In this document: positions 53,109 through 61,274 of the stretch, piece after piece
Numbering within the stretch: position 1 is the stretch's first letter
How the letters are laid out: every line of letters starts with the position of its first letter
Assembly (NCBI GenBank): GCA_964529715.1
Contig: CAZGXI010000005.1
Location: forward strand, 107,247 to 171,246
Reading direction: 5' to 3'
DNA from: CAZGXI01 sp964529715
Lineage (GTDB): Bacteria > Chloroflexota > Anaerolineae > Aggregatilineales > Ch27
Length of the DNA stretch: 64,000 bases
Program-made: the position numbers and the translations under genes
Notes under the pieces: model-generated
What the model was told of the DNA's origin: nothing
Databases searched by the model: none
What the model saw: the letters and a program-made list of their open reading frames with translations, nothing else

Positions 53109-54491
53109 ATGCCTGCTACGATCCAATGTCCGATTTGCCAGACGGTGCTTGCTCCATCTGTGCGGCTATGTCCGGTGTGTGGGGCGCGGCTACCACGTCA
53201 GATGGCCAGTGAGTCTCTGGTGAAACCACCCCTGTTCGCCGGGAAGATTGACACGCTTTTCGATCCGGCGCGAGGTGAGGACGACCTGTTCGCGCCGCGA
53301 TTGTTCCGCTTTCCCTGGCGGCTGCTGATGGTATTGCTGCTGATCGGTACGCTGGCGGGTGTAGTGGCGTGTGTTTTAGGCGGACTGCTGTTGCTTCGCT
53401 GGCCTGGCGGATTGCGAGACTCCAACGTGCTCGCGCCCGCTTCTGCCAGCCGAACCGCCGTTCCCACGCTGGCCCTGCCCGGAAATGGCAATATGCCCGG
53501 CCAGGCAATGACGCTGTCGCCGACCCTGTTTTTGCCGACGCTGACTCCCGCGCCGCCTCCGACCAGTACCCTGACGCCGACGGCTACGCCCGGTCCTTGT
53601 GAGCAAGTGGTCCAGGCGAACGACACCTTATATGGCCTGGTTGCTCGGTGTGGGCATCGGCATTATGAGGCGTTGATCGACGTGATCCTGGAGATGAACA
53701 ACCTGACCTCGCCGGAAAGTCTTCAGATCGGGCAGGTTATCCGCATCCCCTGGCCGACGCCCACACCCGACGTGGCCGTGCCCGCAGGTGACGCAGGCAG
53801 CGGGAACGCGGTGGGGGCGCTGCCCGTCCAGGTGTTTTCGGCAGCTGAGCCAGGCGGAGAAGCTGCCGAAATGCTGTTTACGCCCACCCCTACTCTTCAG
53901 CCCGGCGTGATGTGGTACACGGTACAGCCCAACGACACCATCATTGCTATAGCGATCCAGTTCAACGCCAACGTCGAGATTCTTTCGCAATTGAACCCAG
54001 AAGTGACGTTTTCACAGTGCGACTTCGGTCTGGATAGTGGCGGGCCAAATTGTATCGTCAACCTGTATCAGGGGCAGCAGTTGCGCGTTCCTGCGCCGAC
54101 GCCGACGCCAACCCTTTCCCCGACCCCTTCTGGCAGCGAGACGGCCACGCCGACGCCAACACCGACGTTTAACGCGCCATCGCTGCTCAGTCCGGGAAAT
54201 CTGGCGCATTTCGGCGCAGCCCAGATGGTCACGTTGCGTTGGGTGACGACCGGTGTTCTGGCTCCTGGCGAAGTCTATCTGATCACCCTGACCGATTCGA
54301 CCGACGGCACGGTGCGCACAGCCACGACGACCGAAACATTGTTTATCTTGCCGGCGGATTGGCAACCCCGTGATGGCCAGCGCCATACCTTTGTGTGGAA
54401 TGTGTCTGTAGGGCCATCTAACGGCGCGGGTGGCCTGGCTTCGGTTACATTTGCGACCGAAGCGCGTAACTTCACCTGGGATAGTCGCTGA
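53109..54491 (+). CDS. Membrane protein with zinc ribbon and two LysM-like domains
   Basis: 460 aa. Cytosolic N-terminus with a zinc ribbon (CPICQ and CPVCG), one TM helix (LLMVLLLIGTLAGVVACVLGG), a Thr/Pro linker, LysM 1 (VVQANDTLYGLVARCGHRHY to GQVIRIPWP), another linker, LysM 2 (YTVQPNDTIIAIAIQFNANV to GQQLRVPAP) holding a Cys pair, a Thr/Pro linker with LSPTPSGSET, and a C-terminal Ig/FN3-like domain (MVTLRWVTTGVLAPGEVYLI). Probable wall-binding, outward-facing protein. Tandem paralog of the next gene. Confidence 0.85.
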   Translation: MPATIQCPICQTVLAPSVRLCPVCGARLPRQMASESLVKPPLFAGKIDTLFDPARGEDDLFAPRLFRFPWRLLMVLLLIGTLAGVVACVLGGLLLLRWPGGLRDSNVLAPASASRTAVPTLALPGNGNMPGQAMTLSPTLFLPTLTPAPPPTSTLTPTATPGPCEQVVQANDTLYGLVARCGHRHYEALIDVILEMNNLTSPESLQIGQVIRIPWPTPTPDVAVPAGDAGSGNAVGALPVQVFSAAEPGGEAAEMLFTPTPTLQPGVMWYTVQPNDTIIAIAIQFNANVEILSQLNPEVTFSQCDFGLDSGGPNCIVNLYQGQQLRVPAPTPTPTLSPTPSGSETATPTPTPTFNAPSLLSPGNLAHFGAAQMVTLRWVTTGVLAPGEVYLITLTDSTDGTVRTATTTETLFILPADWQPRDGQRHTFVWNVSVGPSNGAGGLASVTFATEARNFTWDSR

Positions 54492-54499
54492 GGAAACCT

Positions 54500-55573
54500 A
54501 TGTCTCGTCTGCCTATTGGTCTGCTGGTCGGGGGAATCGTGGGGGGGATGATTCTGAGCGGGTGTAACTTTGTGTCTGGACCAGGTAGCCCGGCGACAGC
54601 GACCTCTGCCGCTGCTGTCCAGTCAACCTCACCGCCCGTCACTGTGACGGCGACGCCACCGGATCTGATGGCGATCATCCCTGCGCCGACAGCGACGCCG
54701 GTTACGCCTTCGGCCACACCGACGATTACCAACACGCCAGGGCCTTACGCACATGTCATCCAGCAGGGCGAGACGCTGTTCGGCATCATCCTGGAATATG
54801 GTCACGACGATCCTTATACCGTCATGGACGAGGTCATGGCGCTCAATCCCGGTTTTACCAACCCGGATCGCCTGCCGCCGCCGGGAACAACGCTGTTGAT
54901 TCCACCGCCGACTTCCTCGCCGACCCCGCCCGGTGGCGAATTGACGGCGACGGTCATTGCCCGCAATCCGCCGACGGCCACACCACCCATGTTGACGATG
55001 GTCCACGTTGTGGCCGAGGGGCAGAGTATGCTCGGCATTGCCGGGCAATATGATACCACCCTGTCGATTTTGCGAAGCTTGAACCCGGATGTCGGCTGGC
55101 GCGGCTGCAACTTTGCAATTCCCACCGGCGGGCCGGATTGTAGCCCCGCGTTGAGTATCGGCCAGGAGATCATTGTGCCTGCCCCCACGCCCACACCTAC
55201 GCTCTCGCCTACGCCGTCTGGCAGCGAGACACCTACACCCACGCCGACCTTCGGGCCGGTGCGTCTGTTATGGCCTTCGCCGGGAGATATTGTGGCCGGT
55301 GGGCCGCTGGTCTTGCGTTGGGTGTCGGCGGGCGTGCTCCAACCGGACGAGGTTTACCAGGTGACGGTCTATGACCGCACAACTGGCGTGATCTATACAC
55401 AATTTACCCGCGACAACACGCTTACCCTGCCTTCGGAACTCCAACCCACCGATGCGATCACGCATGAAGTGACCTGGCAGGTGGTCGTGGCAAGGGTCGG
55501 GCCAGATAACCGCGCAGCGGTCGTCGGGGCGGTCGGTGAGGAGCGCCTGTTGCAGTGGGTGGCGGCCCGGTAG
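54500..55573 (+). CDS. LysM lipoprotein, paralog of the upstream gene
   Basis: 357 aa. Lipobox LSGC after TM-like GLLVGGIVGGMI, so probably membrane-lipidated. Two LysM-like domains (VIQQGETLFGIILEYGHDD, VVAEGQSMLGIAGQYDTTL), the same Cys-rich loop with GGPDC, the same linker PAPTPTPTLSPTPSGSET, and the same Ig/FN3-like end (LVLRWVSAGVLQPDEVYQVT) as the gene 8 bases upstream. A tandem duplication with divergent anchors (TM versus lipid). Confidence 0.85.
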   Translation: MSRLPIGLLVGGIVGGMILSGCNFVSGPGSPATATSAAAVQSTSPPVTVTATPPDLMAIIPAPTATPVTPSATPTITNTPGPYAHVIQQGETLFGIILEYGHDDPYTVMDEVMALNPGFTNPDRLPPPGTTLLIPPPTSSPTPPGGELTATVIARNPPTATPPMLTMVHVVAEGQSMLGIAGQYDTTLSILRSLNPDVGWRGCNFAIPTGGPDCSPALSIGQEIIVPAPTPTPTLSPTPSGSETPTPTPTFGPVRLLWPSPGDIVAGGPLVLRWVSAGVLQPDEVYQVTVYDRTTGVIYTQFTRDNTLTLPSELQPTDAITHEVTWQVVVARVGPDNRAAVVGAVGEERLLQWVAAR

Positions 55574-55592
55574 AGGCAAACCGGGTTGCCTG

Positions 55593-55964
55593 CTACTGCT
55601 GTGGTGTGACGCCGGGCGTCGGTGTGACCGCCGTCAGGTTGAACTTCTGCGATCCGCCCTGTGGGACGATCACCTGCCCACGCTGGATGGCAGTGCAGCG
55701 GAAGCCCTCCGCCGTTACACCGGCAGCCGTGTAATCGACCACGTAATTGTAGGTTACGTTTGGCGCGACTTCGACCGACACCGTCTCGCCGACCGGCACA
55801 TCGCGGGTTACAGTTTCGTTGGTCTGCGTGTTGGTCAATTCCACGCGAATTGTCCCGCAGACGGTCTGGTTTTCAAAGACGACGGTTGTCGGTCCGGTGC
55901 AGGCAGCCAGTGTCAGGCACGGTAGCAGAACAACCAGCATGAGCAAAAAACGGTAATGTTTCAT
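55593..55964 (-). CDS. Small lipoprotein
   Basis: 123 aa. Lipoprotein signal with LAAC lipobox (FLLMLVVLLPCLTLAACTGP), then a ~90-aa beta-rich domain (TVCGTIRVELTNTQTNETVT, VPVGETVSVEVAP) with two Cys, and a short Thr/Pro end. Family not recognised. It lies 69 bases after the mutL stop on the same strand, with its own -10 in that gap. Confidence 0.72.
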   Translation of the reverse strand: MKHYRFLLMLVVLLPCLTLAACTGPTTVVFENQTVCGTIRVELTNTQTNETVTRDVPVGETVSVEVAPNVTYNYVVDYTAAGVTAEGFRCTAIQRGQVIVPQGGSQKFNLTAVTPTPGVTPQQ

Positions 55965-56012
55965 GGCGTGTCAGTTTCCTTGGCGGCATTTTTGAGGTTC
56001 GGGTAGGGGCGC

Positions 56013-56018
56013 ATTATA
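56013..56018 (-). promoter_or_regulatory. -10 element of the small lipoprotein gene
   Basis: Perfect TATAAT on the minus strand, 49 bases before the start; the -35 lies in the end of mutL and is weak. Confidence 0.4.
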
Positions 56019-56033
56019 CCGCCTGCCGGATAA

Positions 56034-57830
56034 TCAGGTGCGCCCGAACTCGCGGGCCAGTTGTTCGGCGCTCAGGTGAATCAGGGTCGGGCGCCCATGC
56101 GGACAAGTGTGCGGCGAGGTGCAGCGTTCCAACTGACGGACGAGCGATTGCATCTCGCTGGTGCTAAGTACTTGCCCGGCTTTCACTGCTGCGGCTTTGC
56201 AAATGTGCAGGATGATTTGTTCCTCCAACGCCGCCTGGCCGGGTTTAGCGCCGCTTTCCAGGTCTTCCACGATGGCGCGCACGGCGTCGGCAGGGTCGCG
56301 GTCTGCCAGAATGGCCGGGACGGCCCGCACGCGGAACATCCGCCCGCCGAACGGCTCCAGATCAAGACCGACCGCTGCCAGGGACGGCAGATATTCCTCG
56401 ACCAATGCTGCCGCCGACAGCGACAACTCCACTGTCACCGCATCGAGTGCTTGCTGCGCGATGGGCTGGCGGGCGGCCTGGGTGGTCATCAACTGCTCAA
56501 ACAGGATGCGCTCGTGCGCGGCGTGCTGGTCGATCAGGTAAAGGCCTGCCGGTCCTTCGGCGACGATGTAACTGGTGGCCACCTGGCCGATCACACGCAG
56601 CATGGGCAGGCTGCGCGGTCGGATGGGGCGCTCCGGGCCGGCAGGGATGGCAGTGAGCCGTGCGTCGTCCAGCGGAATTGGGCGTTGGTGGGCGTGGCTA
56701 CCCGGCCCTTCCCAGTAGAGGTCCAGTTCGGGCTGGGCCTGTTCGCGGGGGAAGGGCTGGCGGGCGACTGTCCAGATTGGTGCGCGTGGCGCTTCCAGGT
56801 CCGCCATGGCGATAGACGGGGCAGGGGATTGGTCTACGACGGCGCGGCGAACGGCCCGCTGCACTGCTGCGAAGACGGCATCTGGACTGCGGAAGCGGAC
56901 TTCTGATTTGGCCGGATGTACGTTAACGTCCACCTCTTCCGGTGGCAGCGCGATCATCAATACAGCTACGGGGTAGCGTCCTTTGGGCAGAAGGGTGTGA
57001 TAAGCCTGCACGACGGCGTAAGCCAGCGTCGAGTCCTGGATGGCGCGTCCGTTGACGAACAGGGTGATATGGGAGCGATTGGCCCGGTTCTGAGCAGGGG
57101 TGGACGTATAGCCGTATACCTCGACAGGCGGCAAGTCCGGGCGAGGTGGGGGGAGGGGGGTGACTTCCAGCATATCGCGGAATGTTTCCAGCCCTAGCGC
57201 GTTGGCGAGCACATCTGCCAACATCCCTGTGCCGTAAGAACGGAACACCTCTCGCCCGTCGTGCGTCAAGACGAAACGCACCATTGGGTAAGCCATGGCA
57301 TAGGTGGTCACGAGCGATGTGATGTGACGGCGCTCGGTTGTCGCGCCTTTGAGGAATTTGAGACGGGCCGGCGTATTGAAAAACAGGTCTTCGACGGCGA
57401 CGACTGTGCCTTGCGGCGCGCCGATGGACCGCCGTGATACCATTTTACCGCCTTCAACCCGTGCCTGAACGCCGACGGGTTCGGCGGCATGGCGCGTGGT
57501 CAGTGTGACCCGGCTGACCGAGGCGATACTGTGCAACGCCTCGCCCCGGAAGCCCAGCGTGTTGATGTGAGCAAGGTCGTCGATGCTGGCGATCTTGCTG
57601 GTGGCATGGCGAGCAAAGGCCAGTTCGACTTCGGCAGCAGGAATGCCCATCCCGTCGTCACTCACGCGGAGCAACCGGCTGCCACCGTTTTCGACCTCGA
57701 TTTGAATCTCGCCTGCGTCGGCGTCGAGGGCGTTCTCCACCAACTCTTTGACGACCGAAGCCGGGCGCTCCACAACCTCGCCTGCCGCGATCTGCGCAGC
57801 AACGACTTCTGACAAAACATGGATGGGCAT
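56034..57830 (-). CDS. mutL: DNA mismatch repair protein MutL
   Basis: 598 aa. GHKL ATPase motifs: EVVERPASVVKELVENALDA, DDGMGI, LGFRGEALHSIASV; transducer domain ends VDVNVHPAKSEVRF. The C-terminal domain has the endonuclease metal motif DQHAAHERILFE (DQHAX2EX4E) and the CPHGRPT and FGRT ends, so it should be a nicking MutL as in species without MutH. Weak ribosome site; possibly coupled to the histidine-kinase gene 50 bases upstream. No mutS in the window. Confidence 0.95.
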   Translation of the reverse strand: MPIHVLSEVVAAQIAAGEVVERPASVVKELVENALDADAGEIQIEVENGGSRLLRVSDDGMGIPAAEVELAFARHATSKIASIDDLAHINTLGFRGEALHSIASVSRVTLTTRHAAEPVGVQARVEGGKMVSRRSIGAPQGTVVAVEDLFFNTPARLKFLKGATTERRHITSLVTTYAMAYPMVRFVLTHDGREVFRSYGTGMLADVLANALGLETFRDMLEVTPLPPPRPDLPPVEVYGYTSTPAQNRANRSHITLFVNGRAIQDSTLAYAVVQAYHTLLPKGRYPVAVLMIALPPEEVDVNVHPAKSEVRFRSPDAVFAAVQRAVRRAVVDQSPAPSIAMADLEAPRAPIWTVARQPFPREQAQPELDLYWEGPGSHAHQRPIPLDDARLTAIPAGPERPIRPRSLPMLRVIGQVATSYIVAEGPAGLYLIDQHAAHERILFEQLMTTQAARQPIAQQALDAVTVELSLSAAALVEEYLPSLAAVGLDLEPFGGRMFRVRAVPAILADRDPADAVRAIVEDLESGAKPGQAALEEQIILHICKAAAVKAGQVLSTSEMQSLVRQLERCTSPHTCPHGRPTLIHLSAEQLAREFGRT

Positions 57831-57880
57831 TGGATTGACTCAATCAGCGAAAAGGTGCTCGTCCGACGTAAAATGCTGCA

Positions 57881-59464
57881 TCATCCGCTGCTGCCGCCCA
57901 GGAGGTTCGCACCCGAAAGCGGAATACGGAAATAAAAGCTGCTGCCCTGGCCCAGGGTGCTTTCGGCCCAGGCGTCGCCGCCATGCCGTTGCGCCACGCT
58001 GCGCACAATGAACAGGCCCAAGCCGCTGCCCTTGATTTTGTTCTTTTTGATTTCCGGCGTGATGATGCGGTTGCCGCGCTGGAACAGCCTGGGCAGGTGC
58101 TCCGGCGCGATTCCCAGGCCCGTGTCACTCACACGGATGAGCACCGCGTCGCTGTCCAGTTGTATCGACACGTTGACATCGCCGCCGTTAGGCGAATACT
58201 TGATAGCGTTGCTGACCAGGTTGATCAGGGCGCGCTCGATCATCAGGCTGTCTACATTAACGATAGGGATGTTGGGGGCAATGGTTGCACTGAGCCGGAC
58301 GGTCTGTTTTTCGGCCACGCCCTGATGATTTGCGACAATCTCGCGCACCATCGCCGCAAGGTCGCACGGCTCACGGGACATCTCGTAGGAACCTGTCAGC
58401 GGGTCCCACCGTCCGGCGTCCTGAATGTTCTCCACCAGGGCACTCATCTGGGTGATCCCGTTGAGGATTTTTTCGACGAACTCCACCTGTTTCTCGTTGA
58501 GATTCCCGGCGGATTGCAGCAGGCTGGCAAAGCCCTGCATAAAGGTCAGCGGCGAACGCAGGTCGTGGGAAACCAGCCGCACGAATTCGGCCTGGTTGCG
58601 GTTGAGCAATTTGAAGCGGGTGATGTCGCGTAGGATCAGCACCCAGCCACCAAACTCGCCCGACTTGGAACGCACTTTGGAAAGGTGTGGCGAAAAGGTG
58701 CGCCCATCCTGACTTTCCCATTCTTCTTCGCCTGTCAGGATGGTGTCGTTTTCAAAAAAGCGCAGCAGATTGGGATACTGGCTCAGAACGTCGGCAACGG
58801 GCCGCAGCAAGACCGCCTGTGCTTCTGCGCCGACCAGTCGCTCGGCGGCGCTATTCAGCAGCGACACACGCCGCTTGCGATCTACCACCAGCACGGGATC
58901 GGTGGTGCTTGCCAAGACGGCGGCCAGCCGTTCGCGGTCGGCCTCAGCCTCTTGCCGGGCACGCGCGCCAGCGGCGGCGGTCGCGGCCTGGGCTGCCAGC
59001 ACCGCTAACACGGCCTGTTGATCCTCGGTCCACATATGCGGGGTAGAGCACCCCAGCCACAAGACGCCCTGATGCTGGCCTTCGGCATACAGCGGCCACA
59101 GCGCCATAGCGCCCAGGTGCTCGGTCAGCGGCGTATAACGTAGATCGGAGGCGGCGCTGAGGTCGGTGACGATGATCGGTTGATTTTCCTGCGACAGATC
59201 AAGCGTTAAAGCGTCAAACGCTGCCAGTGTGCTATGGATGTCGCCCGCGCCAAAGGCGCTGTTGTCCGGTATTCCACTGAGAACGATGCGGGCGCCATCG
59301 GCCCGGCTGATATGCAGGATGCCCTCGAGAATCGCCGCCATCATCTCCGCCAGAGTCGTGCCGGAGGTCAATACCCGGCTTACGTGAAGCAAGATGGCTT
59401 GTTCTTCGAGGAGATTCTGCCAGTCGGTTTGAGCATCTGTAAAAAGGTTATCCGGTTGCCCCAC
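57881..59464 (-). CDS. Soluble GAF-PAS histidine kinase
   Basis: 527 aa, no TM. GAF-like sensor (~residues 25-165: DGARIVLSGIPDNSAF, ALWPLYAEGQHQGVLWLG), a short coiled coil, PAS (~175-290: VLASTTDPVLVVDRKRRVSL, GGWVLILRDITRFKLL), HisKA with His in LVSHDLRSPLTFMQGF, and HATPase_c with LVSNAIKYSPNGG, DTGLGIAPEH and GSGLGLFIV. The GTG start at 59464 follows GAGAGGA. The response regulator is not adjacent. Its promoter is clear and separate from mutL. Confidence 0.88.
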   Translation of the reverse strand: MGQPDNLFTDAQTDWQNLLEEQAILLHVSRVLTSGTTLAEMMAAILEGILHISRADGARIVLSGIPDNSAFGAGDIHSTLAAFDALTLDLSQENQPIIVTDLSAASDLRYTPLTEHLGAMALWPLYAEGQHQGVLWLGCSTPHMWTEDQQAVLAVLAAQAATAAAGARARQEAEADRERLAAVLASTTDPVLVVDRKRRVSLLNSAAERLVGAEAQAVLLRPVADVLSQYPNLLRFFENDTILTGEEEWESQDGRTFSPHLSKVRSKSGEFGGWVLILRDITRFKLLNRNQAEFVRLVSHDLRSPLTFMQGFASLLQSAGNLNEKQVEFVEKILNGITQMSALVENIQDAGRWDPLTGSYEMSREPCDLAAMVREIVANHQGVAEKQTVRLSATIAPNIPIVNVDSLMIERALINLVSNAIKYSPNGGDVNVSIQLDSDAVLIRVSDTGLGIAPEHLPRLFQRGNRIITPEIKKNKIKGSGLGLFIVRSVAQRHGGDAWAESTLGQGSSFYFRIPLSGANLLGGSSG

Positions 59465-59556
59465 CGCATCCTCTCCGGCAGTGAAAAGAGGGCACCAACG
59501 CTGAGGAATAATCCCTGAGCGAACTGGCCCGTATTGCCCCCCTATCTATAGTGGGC

Positions 59557-59585
59557 ATTATAGCATCAGGGGTTGGACAGGGCAA
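59557..59585 (-). promoter_or_regulatory. Promoter of the GAF-PAS histidine kinase
   Basis: Minus strand: TTGCCC (complement of 59580-59585), 17-base spacer, perfect TATAAT (complement of 59557-59562), 93 bases before the GTG. The remaining gap to 59683 carries no other clear element. Confidence 0.6.
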
Positions 59586-59683
59586 CGCAGCGAAGGTAGT
59601 TTCGTGCGTTTGGGGGTAGCCGGGGTGGTACAAGTTGCATATCATTAGGGGAAAATCGGATTTTGCAAACGGGAGGGCAACGG

Positions 59684-59959
59684 ATGGCAAAAAACCTGAA
59701 TCCTGAAGAGTTTCAGCAGCAGATCGCGCAGTACCTCTCCCCAGATGCGCGCCGTTGGCTGGCCAATGCGCTGCATGATTATCTGGGTGGGCGTATCACC
59801 AATTTGGGGTTGCAGGCAGAAATTATCTTGCGGGCCTGGGAAAAACGGCCCGACATGGCCCTTACAGAAATGCGCGACCTAAAAAAGAACCTCGACACGG
59901 TTTCCGCTTTCCTGGTCGAAATGGTCCGACTGGTAACGCCTCCGTCCGGCGAAGGGTAG
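59684..59959 (+). CDS. Small protein resembling a free-standing histidine-kinase dimerisation (DHp/HisKA_3-like) domain
   Basis: 91 aa. The core WLANALHDYLGGRITNLGLQ has the His-Asp-x-x-Gly...Leu order of the HisKA_3 phosphoacceptor helix (usual form ELHDxLGQxLTxLxLQ), and a second helix (TEMRDLKKNLDTVSAFLVEM) completes a two-helix hairpin. No ATPase domain, TM or receiver is attached. It could be a phosphotransfer or dimer-interfering protein; this is inference. GGAGG 7 bases before ATG 59684. It is divergent from the GAF-PAS kinase gene. Confidence 0.65.
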   Translation: MAKNLNPEEFQQQIAQYLSPDARRWLANALHDYLGGRITNLGLQAEIILRAWEKRPDMALTEMRDLKKNLDTVSAFLVEMVRLVTPPSGEG

Positions 59960-59982
59960 CGGTGCTTCGGGCAAGCAGGATT

Positions 59983-60624
59983 TCAGGCCCGGTCATCCAG
60001 CATGGTGCGAATGCGCGCGGCTACCATGTCAATGGCAACCTTGTTAAAGCCGCCTTCAGGGATAATCACATCGGCGTAGCGTTTGCTCGGTTCGACGAAT
60101 TCCAGGTGCATTGGTCGCACCGTCGCAAGATATTGCTCGATCACGGAATCGACGGTGCGTCCCCGTTCGGCCACATCACGCTTGAGACGGCGAATGAAGC
60201 GCAGATCATCTGGCGTGTCTACAAAGATACGGATGTCGAACAGATCGCGCAGTTCCGGTTCGACGAACAGCAGGATACCCTCAAGCAGAATGACCGGCTG
60301 CGGCCTGACGGTGATCGTGCGGGGAAGGCGCTGATGGATGGTGAAATCGTAGACCGGGGCCTGAACTTCTTGCCAGGCGCGTAACTGGCGGACGTGCGCG
60401 ATCAGCAGGCTGGTTTCCAAAGAGTTGGGATGATCGAAATTCGGGACACCGTCCTGAGTTCGCGGCACCTCGCTAATGTTGCGGTAGTAAAAATCGTGGG
60501 AAAGATAGGCGATATTGTGGCTGCCTGCCCGGTTGAGCAGGGCTTTGGCGACGGTTGATTTGCCTGAGGCCGTGCCGCCTGCGACCCCAATGGTGATAGG
60601 AGGCTGTCGATCTGGCGTGCTCAT
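59983..60624 (-). CDS. udk: Uridine kinase
   Basis: 213 aa. P-loop GVAGGTASGKSTVAKAL, then LSHDFYYRN, NFDHPNSLETSLL, VYDFTIHQRLPRT, ILLEGILLF, and RFIRRLKRDVAERGRTVDSV, all standard for Udk. Phosphorylates uridine and cytidine in pyrimidine salvage. Starts about 80 bases after the terminator of tRNA-Thr on the same strand. Confidence 0.93.
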   Translation of the reverse strand: MSTPDRQPPITIGVAGGTASGKSTVAKALLNRAGSHNIAYLSHDFYYRNISEVPRTQDGVPNFDHPNSLETSLLIAHVRQLRAWQEVQAPVYDFTIHQRLPRTITVRPQPVILLEGILLFVEPELRDLFDIRIFVDTPDDLRFIRRLKRDVAERGRTVDSVIEQYLATVRPMHLEFVEPSKRYADVIIPEGGFNKVAIDMVAARIRTMLDDRA

Positions 60625-60662
60625 CCGTTTGGCAGTCCGTGTGATGGCTTACGATGGCGCGC

Positions 60663-60697
60663 AAAAAGGCCCGTTGCGTGCGCTGACGAAACGGGCC
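60663..60697 (-). terminator. Terminator of the tRNA-Thr transcript
   Basis: Minus strand: GGCCCGTT and AACGGGCC arms (complement of 60690-60697 and 60668-60675) followed by TTTTT (complement of 60663-60667). Confidence 0.75.
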
Positions 60698-60702
60698 AGA
60701 AG

Positions 60703-60775
60703 AGCCACCCGTCAGAGTTGAACTGACAACCTAGCGCTTACGAAGCGCTTGCTCTGCCGATTGAGCTAGGGTGGC
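60703..60775 (-). tRNA. tRNA-Thr (anticodon CGU)
   Basis: 73 nt on the minus strand. Acceptor GCCACCC/GGGTGGC with discriminator T, D arm GCTC/GAGC, anticodon arm AGCGC-TTCGTAA-GCGCT giving CGU (reads ACG), five-base variable loop, T arm GTCAG-TTCAACT-CTGAC. CCA is not encoded. All arms are perfect. Confidence 0.97.
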
Positions 60776-60788
60776 TTGTGTAGGTAAA

Positions 60789-60817
60789 ATTATAGCAGGA
60801 GCGTTCTGGCCCGACAA
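60789..60817 (-). promoter_or_regulatory. Promoter of tRNA-Thr
   Basis: Minus strand: TTGTCG (complement of 60812-60817), 17-base spacer, perfect TATAAT (complement of 60789-60794); start of RNA about 7 bases before the mature tRNA end. Confidence 0.7.
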
Positions 60818-60847
60818 GAGCGAATTCCCACCGGCAGGTGTGCGAGT

Positions 60848-60875
60848 TTTGCAACGGCGTGTGTCTGAGTATACT
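60848..60875 (+). promoter_or_regulatory. Candidate promoter of the FHA/ClpN-phosphotransferase operon
   Basis: TTTGCA (60848-60853), 16-base spacer, TATACT (60870-60875). Start of RNA near 60882, 30 bases before the GTG. Confidence 0.45.
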
Positions 60876-60911
60876 TGGAGTGAGTTCGGCTGTGAAGTAG
60901 GGGCGGACGCT

Positions 60912-61271
60912 GTGCCAGATGAGTCAGAGCTGGAGTTGACGATTGCCATTATGAGCGGCCCGGACGATGGCTCAAAGGTGTCTTTCCGACGGTGCGATGG
61001 GCATGGCAGCACCGGAGTTGGCGGCGCGTGGGTGCTGACCCTGGGACGGCGGGATGACTGCGACCTGTGCCTGCCGTTTGACGTTCAAATTTCGCGCTTG
61101 CACGCGCGTTTGATCTACCAGCCCGGCACAGGCTGGATGTTGGAGGACAGCGGCAGTCGGAACGGTACTTTCGTCGGCAAGAAGCGCATCGAGGGGGCAG
61201 TACGCCTGGAGGCGGGGACGCTTTTTCGCATCGGGCGTACCTGGTTGCGTCTGGAAGAGACAGGCCGGTGA
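60912..61271 (+). CDS. FHA-domain protein
   Basis: 119 aa from GTG 60912, supported by AGGGG about 8 bases upstream and a -10 at 60870-60875; the longer frame runs into the tRNA gene. The FHA signature is complete: LGRRDDCDLCLP, then SRLHARL (phosphothreonine-contacting Ser-Arg-x-His) and EDSGSRNGTFV. It binds phosphothreonine peptides, so it should read the output of a Ser/Thr kinase. It ends 3 bases before the ClpN-phosphotransferase gene, so the two are coupled. A Ser/Thr kinase lies about 50 kb away in this window. Confidence 0.87.
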   Translation: MPDESELELTIAIMSGPDDGSKVSFRRCDGHGSTGVGGAWVLTLGRRDDCDLCLPFDVQISRLHARLIYQPGTGWMLEDSGSRNGTFVGKKRIEGAVRLEAGTLFRIGRTWLRLEETGR

Positions 61272-61274
61272 GCA

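Noticed and set aside
60771..60911. Upstream extension of the FHA frame into the tRNA gene
   Set aside because: It would start inside tRNA-Thr and its promoter; the GTG at 60912 fits promoter and ribosome site.
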